Assembly: GCA_010093515.1 (NCBI GenBank)
Contig: MU001674.1
Span: 1,265,560 to 1,329,559, forward strand
Reading direction: 5' to 3'
DNA length: 64,000 nt
Source of the DNA: Lineolata rhizophorae
Lineage: Eukaryota; Ascomycota; Dothideomycetes; Lineolatales; Lineolataceae
Part shown: positions 55,351 through 64,000 of the stretch, piece by piece
Layout of the letters: the number at the start of each line of letters is the position of its first letter
Position numbering within the stretch: position 1 is the first letter of the stretch
Translations under genes and position numbers: made by a program
The notes under the pieces: model-generated
Database searches by the model: none
The model's input: only the letters and a program-made list of their open reading frames with translations
Told to the model about the DNA's origin: nothing

Positions 55351-56498
55351 GTCTCAACCAACAGCACCAAGCGAATATGAGTGAGAATTTAGCTTTGGTA
55401 ATATTTCTTAGAGCCCCAAACAAAGAAAGAGTTTTGTAGATATAAAAGGGACTCTAATCCTGGCAACATCTGGATTGAAACCCCCTTTGTCATAATCGAC
55501 ACACCCGCATTGTCTATATCGCCACCCTCTAGCCCTCTCCCTCTTCCCGCAGCCTCGGATCAACGTAGGCTCTGCCGCTTAGTATACTGTCACCGACTTG
55601 CTCTAAGAGCACTCCAATCGTATAGAAACAATGTGTTAATTCTACGCGTCTGTTACTAGATACTGGGTATCTACATGCTCGTTAAAAAGCTCGCTACCTC
55701 TCATCAAACATATCCCACCTTAACTGCATTATAGTACTGCTAAATGTCTTGCTCTTACCGAGGAGCAAGCTAATCTCTCCCCCTCTCTCTCTCTCTCCTG
55801 TTGCCAACATATCTAACGAGGCCGAGAATGCCGTAGCCTAGGAGGCCGTAGCTAAGGATATCGTGGCGGGAGAGGTCGTGGATGAGCAGGCCGTGGCGGG
55901 TCAAATCGTGGCCGAGCAGGTCGTAGCAGGCGACCGCGATTGGCACACCCTATGCGTAATTCGGGTAGCCACAGGTCGCCGGAGCCTACTGTAGTAGAGT
56001 AGGAGGTCCTGAGTCAAGTTTTCTTCCACTTCCCTTACTAACTTCACATGTGGCTCCTTACCCCTGGCGATTTGTATTTAGCTTGCTTCTCTTTCGCTTT
56101 CCTCTCAACGCTCAACTCAACAACGTTACCACAACCAAATTGTCAACTGACTTGCCAACCGCACTCACAAACACACCAAAAAGTCCTTTCTTTTCACTTG
56201 CTTTCATCATGGTTCTTTTTTCCTTGGGCAATAAAAGCTGAGGAGTCCTGGAATGATGTGCTATTACGATAAGTGAACTTAACAACTGCTCCGCCGTACT
56301 ACACCACCTTGGCCTGTGGCCTCCTCCTGGTTCCATAGGGGGACGGGGAGGGTGGTGCGAATGTAGGATACGTGATGGTATGCACATAGGCAAAAAGGGT
56401 GTGGATGTAGCATGACCCAAGAATTATCATTCAACGCCAAACCATCCTATCTAATGATGCCCTATGTTACAATTCATTTCTCGTTGCTCGTAGCCGAA
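55351..56498. other. AT-richer island, right part, with a short degenerate repeat
   Basis: At 55,818-55,935 the plus strand shows imperfect repeats built on GAGGCCGTAGC / GAGCAGGTCGTAGC, reading in one frame as alternating VAxxxVVAEQ-type steps with one stop. This looks like a relic of low-complexity coding DNA. The rest (CT-rich near 55,775-55,800; ORFs of 63-74 codons at 56,048-56,272) was not assigned. Confidence 0.4.
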
Positions 56499-57698
56499 TC
56501 ACATATTCATCCTCTTTCCGATCTCACTTTCCCATGTCCTCGCCCTCTCAAAACCATTTGCTCCCATCTGGAAATCCATCACCGCTTGGTAGACCTCCTC
56601 CTGGCTAGTCATAACGAAGGGGCCATATTGAACGATCTTCTGGTCCAACGGCATCCCCGCCACCAAGAGGAATCTCGCCCCCGCCTCCTTTCCATCCTTG
56701 TCGCATACTTCCGGAACCTCCGCGACGACAGTATCCCCATCCTGATGGAAAACGGCGATGTGGAACTCGTCGACAAGCTTGGCCTTGTCGCCTTCACCCA
56801 GCCTCGCCGCGCCCTCGATCATGTAAGCGAAGGCGTTCCACCCAGCCGGGACGTTCTGAACAAACTTCCCCCCGGGCCTGACGGTCACGTCGAGCAGCCA
56901 GACGGGCGTGTACGCGAGTTCCTTGGGGCTCTCGACCCCGTAGGCCAGGCCGGAGATGACCTTGACCGCGACCCGGCCATCCGGGCTCTCCGCCAGCGGT
57001 ATCTCCCCGGCCCGCAAGTCGCGATACCGCGGCTCGCACAGCTTGAGGTGCGCGGGCAGGTCGACCCACAGCTGGACGCCGACGGTGGGGCGGCCGTCCC
57101 CGCGCGGGCGCGGCATCTCGGCGTGCACGACGCCGCGCCCCGCCGTCATGAACTGCAGGTCGCCGGGCCCGATGGCGCCCCGCCCGCCCGTGAAGTCCTC
57201 GTGCTCGAGGTGCCCGTCCAGCATGTACGTGACCGTCTCCTGGCCCCGGTGCGGGTGGTCCGGGAAGCCCGCCCCCGCCCCCACCGTCGCGTGGTCCAGC
57301 ATCAGGAACGGCGACAGGTGCCGCAGCGACGGCGTCCCGATGGAGCGCCGCACCTGCGCGCCCGCGCCCTCGGGCCGGTTCGGCGCCGGCTGCACGGCCC
57401 GGAGGCGGCGCGGCGTCGAGTCGCTGACCGGCTTGGTGAGCGACGGGTCCGACGGCGGGATGACGGGCAGGCCGGCGAATGTGCTCGCCGCGGTCGCGGT
57501 CGTCGTCGTTTGGGTGGCCATTGCTGCGGCGGCTGTTGTGTTGGCTTCGGCCGAGAGAGTCTGCGGGGGCTTGATGCTTAGAACGAGGCGTTTGAGTGCT
57601 TGATTGAACGCCGCGATGCTGGTTCCTGCGTCGAGCTGATAGAACAGAAGAGCTACGATGCAGACGGTTGCGGACACGGAGAACAGAAGGAGCTTCAT
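56499..57698 (-). CDS. Pirin-family protein with N-terminal membrane anchor or alternative start
   Basis: Single frame of 399 residues. The pirin bicupin starts at about residue 95 (RSIGTPSLRHLSPFLMLDHA). The iron-site residues are present: HPHRG (two His) and, about 45 residues later, HAEMP (His, Glu). The C-terminal cupin follows (VQLWVDLPAHLKLCEPRYRD, GWNAFAYMIEGAA, FVMTSQEEVYQAVMDFQ). Pirins are nuclear redox-sensing cofactors or quercetinase-like enzymes; the exact role is not predictable. The first 60 residues add a hydrophobic segment (LLLFSVSATVCIVALLFYQL) that could be a signal anchor. A TATAAAAG lies only 20-27 bases before this ATG, which would place transcription starts near or past it and favour Met60 (57521). 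Both starts are plausible, possibly used for different locations. Confidence 0.9.
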   Translation of the reverse strand: MKLLLFSVSATVCIVALLFYQLDAGTSIAAFNQALKRLVLSIKPPQTLSAEANTTAAAAMATQTTTTATAASTFAGLPVIPPSDPSLTKPVSDSTPRRLRAVQPAPNRPEGAGAQVRRSIGTPSLRHLSPFLMLDHATVGAGAGFPDHPHRGQETVTYMLDGHLEHEDFTGGRGAIGPGDLQFMTAGRGVVHAEMPRPRGDGRPTVGVQLWVDLPAHLKLCEPRYRDLRAGEIPLAESPDGRVAVKVISGLAYGVESPKELAYTPVWLLDVTVRPGGKFVQNVPAGWNAFAYMIEGAARLGEGDKAKLVDEFHIAVFHQDGDTVVAEVPEVCDKDGKEAGARFLLVAGMPLDQKIVQYGPFVMTSQEEVYQAVMDFQMGANGFERARTWESEIGKRMNM

Positions 57699-57717
57699 GA
57701 GATGCAGACGGAGCGCG

Positions 57718-57725
57718 CTTTTATA
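57718..57725 (-). promoter_or_regulatory. TATA box (TATAAAAG) of the pirin gene
   Basis: On the minus strand TATAAAAG lies 20-27 bases upstream of the first pirin ATG. Fungal start sites usually lie 30-100 bases downstream of TATA, so many transcripts may begin after that ATG. Confidence 0.5.
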
Positions 57726-59311
57726 GTCTTGCGAACGGGGGCGCGAGAATGCGCGAGAGGTTTCTCCCTCGGCCTCGGATCAGCAGCCTTAAGAATGACG
57801 ATGGAAGCGTAGGAGATGGCCTTGGGAGTTGGTAAGAACCGGCCCCGGATCTCTAATTCATTATCCAATGAGGAGCATGCAAGCTCGGCACCCGTTTCAG
57901 GGCCCGGCACCGGGCGGGCTTCCGGCGCTCTGCCCGCATAATCAATTGTCAGCAGGCGAGCGCAGCGGTAAGCCTCCGCCAGCCAATCATGTTGAGCGTG
58001 GCGTCTGGGCGTTTTCCTGTCGCAGTTCGACATCGCCACCGGCCCACGGTGAGATGATTATGGGGCCCATTTCCAATCGTTTAAAAATGCAGGGACGCGC
58101 TGAATTCTGCGTAGGTCATCTTCGGATTTCCGGGATAGTATAGAAAATACCCGAATAGAATGGATACATAGTCTGCTAGGCAAACTAGGCGGAAACATCC
58201 ATGGGGTGTGCAGCAGTTATGCGTGGCTTGACGAACCGACGAGACGAGGGGTTGGGTTGGTGCGTGCGGGCACTACCTCGCGTATTTAGAGCGCTCGTCC
58301 CCGCCCTGAGGTGAAGTGGAACTAGAGCTATGCGTGAACTTGCTAGGCGAGGACAAAGGAAAAAAAATAACGTGCTCGTGTTATGCTTTAGCTACATATG
58401 CAGTTTAGTTTGCACGTTCTTCTGCCCGGCGTAGAGACTTAGTAGGTGGGTAGCTGGAGTCCCCAGTGTTCCACTTCCCTGCTATTAAGCCTCTATCGGC
58501 TGGACGAGTTGCGGGGTGGGTGACCATGCGCGCTAACATCCACCCCGGCCGGGCCAATTTCTTTTTTATTTTTATTTTTATTTTTATTTTTATTCTTACT
58601 TTTATTTTTTACTCCTTCCTTTTTGCATTTTGAAAAGCATGGCGCTATATATAAGTTTGGGAGCATAAAAAAGAAGGCAAAACGAGGGAATGTCTGTATT
58701 CGAAACGAGATCGGCCTCTACTACGTAGCACCGAGGGCACCGAGATCACGTGCGCATCATTCCGGCCGGCAGGGCTCTGACTTAAGAACTTTTGAACATG
58801 ATTTCATTAAGCAAAATTAAGCCAAATCGAACACCCTACACACCGTAGAATAGTTAGGTACCACGGCCATTCCTCGCGACCTTCTTGGAGTAGGTAGTCA
58901 AATATTTGCCGCGCTGGCAATTTTATAGACAAACACTTCGCATATGCATGCTGCAACTAGGCACTTGCACTAGACTTCCGCCTATCTCCACCCTGGTGCC
59001 GGGAATAGTGAGTACCAATCCTAGCATCCCAGTGCTTCCTTCTACCCCACTTTCTTTATGAGCTCTACCCTGGTCCTCTAAATCGGCGCGGCGGGAGAGA
59101 TGGCCACATAAGTCTAGAATGACTTTCTACCTGCTGGCCAAACTTTCTCCTAGCATGGAGCTAGATTGAACATGCTACCGGGCACCATTGTATAAACTAA
59201 CTGGCAGATGTAATTCAGCAAACTCTCGATCGGAAAAGTAGACCAGGATTCGAGTTATCCAGCGCCGAGTCCACAACAAAGTCGTTCCCGAGGTCATTCG
59301 CACCTACAAAT
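57726..59311. other. Divergent pirin/MFS intergenic region
   Basis: Contains a (TTTTTA)n run at 58562-58610 and a CTACTACGTAG motif at 58717-58727. A/T-richer than the flanking genes. ORFs are all below about 115 codons and unassigned. Confidence 0.5.
58562..58610. repeat. (TTTTTA)n microsatellite
   Basis: About eight slightly imperfect TTTTTA units. Confidence 0.9.
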
Positions 59312-61048
59312 ATGGGGTCGTCCAAACCGCCATCCGGGTCGGCGAAGGCGGTCGGACCGCAATCCGGTTCGCGTTCGCTGCCCGGCGCCGGCGCCGTCGA
59401 AGAAGTCGAAGACTCCGCCGCCTTCCCAAGAACACCCACAGCAGACTCCACCGCCGACGAAGATGAGCTCCAGCAGCGCTCCGCGCTCGAGCGCCGCATC
59501 CGCCTCAAAACAGACCTCCGACTGTGCCCCATCGCGGGCCTCCTCTGCAGCCTCAACCTGCTCGACAGCGGCATCATCTCCTCGGCGGCCGTGACCAGCA
59601 TGCCGACGGACCTATCCCTCGACCAAGGCTCGCGCTTCTCGCTCGCCATCTTCATCTTCACGCTGTCGGGCATCGCCTTCCAGCTGCCGGCGACGGTGCT
59701 GGTGCGCAGCCCGGCCGTCGGCCCGCGCGCCGCCTTCGCCGCCATGACGCTCGCCTTCGGCGCCGTCACGCTCGGCGCCGGCTTCGTGCGCGACTGGGCC
59801 CACATGGTCGCCGCCCGCGTCCTGCTCGGCGCCGCCATGGCCGGCGTCTACCCCGGCTTGACCGTCCTGGTCAGCGCCTGGTACACGCGCGCCGAGCAGC
59901 AGCTCCGGTTCGCCCTGCTGCAGGCCGCCGAGGTCGTCGTGCTGGCCACGGGCGGCATCGTCAACTGGGCGCTGTACACGCGCTTGGACGGCGCGGCCGG
60001 GTTGGCCGGGTGGCGGTGGATGTTCGTCGTCCAGGGCTCCATTACCATGTTCATTGGCGTCCTGACGTATTTCTGGATGATCGATTTTCCAGAGAGGGCG
60101 GCGCGCAGCTTGTGGTTCTTGTCGGAGGAGGAGGCGGCGGTGGCGGCGGCGAGGATTCAACGGGATCGCGGCGACGTGAAGCCCGACGACTTCAAGTGGT
60201 CTCGGGCGGGGATGGCTGGATGGGGCGAAGTGTTGGTGCACGGACTCGATCCCAAGGTTTGGGGCTTTGCTGTGTTGTATTTCTTGCTCAACCTGGTGTC
60301 CACCAGTTTGAGCTACTTCCTTCCGATCATTTTGCAAGGTGGTATGGGATTCAGCAGCGATAGGGCAATCCTACTGTCTGCACCACCTTATTACTGGGCC
60401 GTCTTGCCGGCGATTGTATCTTCTTGGGTCGGTGATCGATTCAGGCTGAGAGGCCCAATCATTGTGTTCAATGCTTTGTGCCTCATACTAGGCTTTGGCA
60501 TGCTAGGGTTTAGTAGCCAAGTCTCGGTCAGATATGTGGGAACGTACCTAGCCACCGGCGCGTACGTGGCGAATTGGGCAGCTCTGAATGCGTATCAGGC
60601 CAATAACATCACCGGGTGAGTCTGTCCAAGTCATGAAACAGTATTGAAAGGAAATAGCTGACTTAGTGCTCCTCACAGGCAATGGAAGCGCGTCTTCACC
60701 GCCGCCGCAGTAACAGCTTTCAACGGCGCTGGAGGCATTGCCGGTAGTTTCATAGTCCGCCAGCCTGAGGCGCCGCGCTACTTCACCGCTGTATGGATAT
60801 CAATCGGGTATGGCCCTCATACAAGTCAAAAAATCATGACATTCCCATCGCTAACCCGAAACAGCTCTCACATTCTCATGATAGCATTCGTTTCGATGTT
60901 CTCAGTCTATTTCTTCATGGCAAACAGAAGGCAGAGACTGGGCAAGCGTTTGATCGAGAACACTGTAAGCCATGCTGTTTAATAAAAACCATGATGAGTT
61001 TAGAAGGCTGACTTTAAGTGCTAGGTCGGATTTCGCTACACCTACTGA
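59312..61048 (+). CDS. MFS transporter, anion:cation symporter (Dal5/TNA1-like)
   Basis: Four exons (59312-60615, 60679-60807, 60865-60964, 61025-61048) join in frame to 518 residues. The last exon codes only VGFRYTY plus stop. After an acidic N-terminus (~70 residues) there are twelve hydrophobic segments. TM1 carries CPIAGLLCSLNLLDSGIISS, TM4 GAAMAGVYPGLTVLVSAWYT, TM6 ends in the typical DFPE, and the central loop has LSEEEAAVAAARIQRDRGD then DDFKW. TM10-11 contain NWAALNAYQANNITGQWKR. These are hallmarks of the Dal5 group, which imports allantoate, nicotinate, pantothenate or related anions with protons at the plasma membrane. The substrate cannot be assigned. No biosynthetic or catabolic partner genes are nearby, so context does not help. 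Confidence 0.92.
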
Positions 61049-62015
61049 AAGCTTTGGAATGAAAAGAGCCGAAGACACTAACCCCCGAATGTCATTCTCT
61101 ATTCTATTTCGAAGCGCAAACAGTTTCATAGGATTGCTGTACTGTCAGCACCATTTGACATGAAAATTAAAATTCCTTGCCGTCATAAAACTGTGGACGA
61201 TCCTTAAGAATCAAGCCTCGTGGGTCCGCGCAAGGGGCATGAATGAGCGTGAAGGAGGCGGGTATATCGGCGCTAGAAAAGCGTGTCAAGGCGGAGGGTA
61301 GTGCGTATGACAGCGCATCCATGGAGGAGAACAGCCCGAGGGTGCCTGTCTACAAGAGAGTACTGTCCTACTACGTACCTATGTGCAGCGCGCAATGATA
61401 CCCACGTGCACGGGCCCCTGGCGCTGCTGGACGCCTACCCTGGTCTGTGCGTCGCGCTGCGTGTCTCAGCAGCACCGCGCCTGACGACGACTGCAGCCAC
61501 CACACCTCGTTCTGTCACATCCACCACCACAATCTCCTCTCCAACGGAGGATAGGACCGCCATCTTTTCATGGCGTCTCTGTCGTCTCTGGTGTCGTCCC
61601 AATAGCGTTGGTTCCTGGCTGCGCGCACCATCGCCGAGCCTCTGCCGAGACTCCCGCCACGGGCCGAGTCCAGCCACCGCCCCCTCGCCAGTGAGCTAGC
61701 TACTACGTACTCCTTACAACTTCCTCCGGGGTCCGCCTCCCAGTACCAAGCTGCTCGAGAACTGCCACAAGCGGCGCAACCGACGCCTGACGGATTCTGG
61801 ACACCCTTTTGGGAGGTTTTGCTTTTTGTTGCAGACCGTCTCACCTACACTCTTTGGCCTCGTCCAGCTGCCCAGCACTGGCCCTTCGCTGCACCAGCAA
61901 GCTCGCCGAAGTGCCCTGATTCACCATAACGACTCTGTCTCGGACGCCTGCGCTGAAGCGACGAGGCGTGCTCGCACCTCGCTCGCTGCATCCTCCACGC
62001 CGATAGCGACGCAAG
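61049..62015. other. SLA1 upstream region
   Basis: CTACTACGTA motifs at 61369-61378 and 61700-61710. The stretch before the ATG at 62016 is CT-rich and probably leader. No separate gene recognised; an ORF at 61283-61699 is unassigned. Confidence 0.5.
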
Positions 62016-64000
62016 ATGGGGTTCCTCGGCGTTTACAAGGCGGTGTACGACTACTCCCCCAGGGCGGAGAATGAGTTGGCGATAACGGAAGGGGATTTGC
62101 TGTTTGTGCTGGAGAAGAGCGACGATGATGATTGGTGGAAGGCGAAGAAGAAGGCGGACAGCGAGGACGAAGAGGAGCCGGAGGGGTTGGTACCGAATAA
62201 CTACGTGGAAGAGGTGAGTAGGCTGGCTGCCGTGCGCAAGGATGGGCCGTCCCAGATGGTTTGAGACCTAACGATTTTGCGTCTACTAGGCACCACCTCA
62301 GGGCACAGCTAGAGCTCTTTACGACTATACCCGTCAGACCGACGAAGAAATCTCCTTCACCGAAGATGCCGTGCTAGATATCTATGACACCTCAGATCCC
62401 GACTGGACTCTCGTCGGTTTCAAAGGCGAGTATGGATTTGCGCCGAGCAATTACATCGAAGAAACCTCCGAGGCCCCACCACCCAAACCCGCTCGTACGC
62501 AAGCGCCGACTGCGCCTCGTGAACCCGAACCTGCGCCGGAGCCTGGACCCGGACCCTACCCGATCTCTCCGGCGCGCTCGCCTAGTAGCCCAGTCCAGAG
62601 TCCTGCAGCGGCTCTAGCCGGTATCATCCAGCAGAAGACGGGTGACAGGGGCGCGGCCCCTGCTCCGGCACCGAGGCCGTCAGTCCAATCACCACCACTG
62701 CCAGCGCGGCCAGTGCAGTACACACCCGAGGAGTCGGAGGAGGAAGCGCCGGCGCCATCGCTGCCGCGGAGGCCGCCGTCGGAGGTCGTGCAACAGCCCC
62801 CGGCCATGCCGACTCAATATGCGACAACGCCTTCGCGCGGGCGCGGGCCGTCTATATCCTCGCACAATCAGGACGAAGAGACAATGATGCCGCACTCGCC
62901 GAACGGGTACCATTTGTACAACATTCACGAAATGGTGTCGTCGCTAGGCAAGAATAAGAAGATGCCCATGACGCTCGGAATCAACATTCCCAGGGGCATC
63001 ATCATGATCTCGCCCGAAAAGAGCCGCGATGGCCCGCAACGCGAGTGGACGGCGGACAAGCTCACACACTACAGTATTGAGGGCAAGCATGTTTTCATGG
63101 AGCTCATTAAGCCTTCACGCAGCATTGACTTCCATGCTGGCGCCAAAGACACCGCGCACGAAATTGTGTCGGCATTGGGTGAGTTGGCTGGTGCAGCGAG
63201 GGCTGAGGGTCTGCGGGAGGTGCTGGCTGCGGGTGCAGGGGGTAGCAACGTGCAAAAGAAGGGCGTGATGCAGTTCGATTTCATGGCCCAAGGCGAGGAC
63301 GAGGTGACGGTGGCGGCGGGCGACGAGGTTATCGTTCTCGACGACACCAAGAGCGATGAGTGGTGGATGGTCCGTCGCCTCAAAAACGGCAAGCAGGGCG
63401 TCGTACCTAGCAACTACGTCGAGATCACGCAGATGACCGCAACGCCACAGCCGCCCCCGAGCATGAAGGGCGTCAACGCTGGCCGATCTGTCGTCGACCA
63501 GAACCGGCTCGAGGAGGAACGACTTACTCGGGAAGCGATGGCGCGCTCGGCCAGCACGCGCAAGAGAGGGGACAGCGATGCCACCGTTGGAACTAAGTCT
63601 GAGGTAGGCCCGGGCTTGCACTTGCCGGAGCGCAACTCCAGCTTGATGGCCAGAGGGGCTGATGGTAACGCGCGTCGCGCGTCGACGTCACAGAGGCATA
63701 GCAGCAAGCGCGAAAGCCATGGCGGTAGAGGAAGTCAAGGGAAGTCGAGTATGTCTTACGGTTTTAATTTTGCAGTCAGACTTGCAGTCCTTGTACTAAC
63801 CATTTCATCGAAGAACCCGACCCATCGAAAGTGCGCACCTGGACCGACAGGTCTGGGTCGTTCAAGGTCGAAGCCGAATTCATCGGCCTCCGCGACGGGA
63901 AGATTCACCTGCACAAGCTTAACGGGGTGAAGATCGCTGTGCCGGTTTCCAAGATGTCTATTGAAGACATCGAATTCGTTGAGGCCGATACCGGCGCCTC
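62016..64000 (+). CDS. SLA1: SLA1, actin-patch endocytic adaptor (N-terminal ~614 residues)
   Basis: Three exons are visible (62016-62213, 62290-63748, 63814 to the window end) and join in frame. SH3-1: [19 protein letters not shown] to [10 protein letters not shown] (residues ~4-66). SH3-2: [17 protein letters not shown] to [10 protein letters not shown] (~72-126). A Pro-rich linker follows, then a PH-like block ([20 protein letters not shown] to [10 protein letters not shown]). SH3-3: [20 protein letters not shown] to [10 protein letters not shown]. Last is the start of SHD1 ([19 protein letters not shown], the region that binds NPFxD cargo signals), cut by the window edge. Sla1 links cargo, clathrin and Las17/WASP at cortical actin patches. 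The intron before SHD1 has a TACTAAC branch site. Order and spacing match the family; the clathrin-box repeats at the C-terminus lie outside. Confidence 0.95.

Overview
The window looks like part of a nuclear scaffold from a filamentous ascomycete. The reasons are short GT-AG introns with CT-A-AC branch sites, GC-rich housekeeping genes carrying long low-complexity Ser/Pro/Ala tails, families typical of Pezizomycotina (RIM15, LRG1, SLA1, DUF7924, a Dal5-type MFS carrier), and gene-poor AT-richer islands whose relics carry C-to-T/G-to-A style stop codons, as expected from repeat-induced point mutation (RIP). A Sordariomycete is my best guess, but the order is inference.

Left island (1-8,000): the 5' part of an uninterrupted Fot1/pogo transposase with its terminal repeats, a 259-bp solo LTR with a 5-bp target duplication, a decayed SRPK-like kinase, a DUF7924 gene that lost its centre, then AT-richer DNA without genes. 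8,000-14,100 is GC-rich, low-complexity intergenic DNA with recurrent CTACTACGTA motifs and one possible 55-residue ORF.

Core block (14,174-52,425): RIM15 (PAS, zinc finger, Greatwall-type kinase, receiver domain); the vacuolar iron/manganese transporter CCC1; a convergent low-complexity protein; a second low-complexity protein with an apparent frameshift; cytosolic tyrosyl-tRNA synthetase; two small zinc-binding proteins of unknown role; a CYSTM cysteine-rich protein next to a 90-base assembly gap; the three-LIM RhoGAP LRG1, whose 3' end is tandemly duplicated; and RPB4. These are unrelated housekeeping or signalling genes, each with its own promoter space.

Second island (52,600-56,400): AT-richer, with another broken kinase and a short degenerate repeat. 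Right block (56,499-64,000): a pirin, a Dal5/TNA1-type MFS transporter with four exons, and the first ~614 residues of the endocytic adaptor SLA1, which runs off the window.

No tRNA, rRNA, CRISPR array or biosynthetic cluster was recognised. I did not find a convincing new multi-gene system. The points most worth following are the two islands with decayed kinases and a deleted DUF7924 gene, the intergenic TACGTA-core motif, the Glu at the phospho-acceptor site of the RIM15 receiver domain, and the 146-bp duplication at the end of LRG1.
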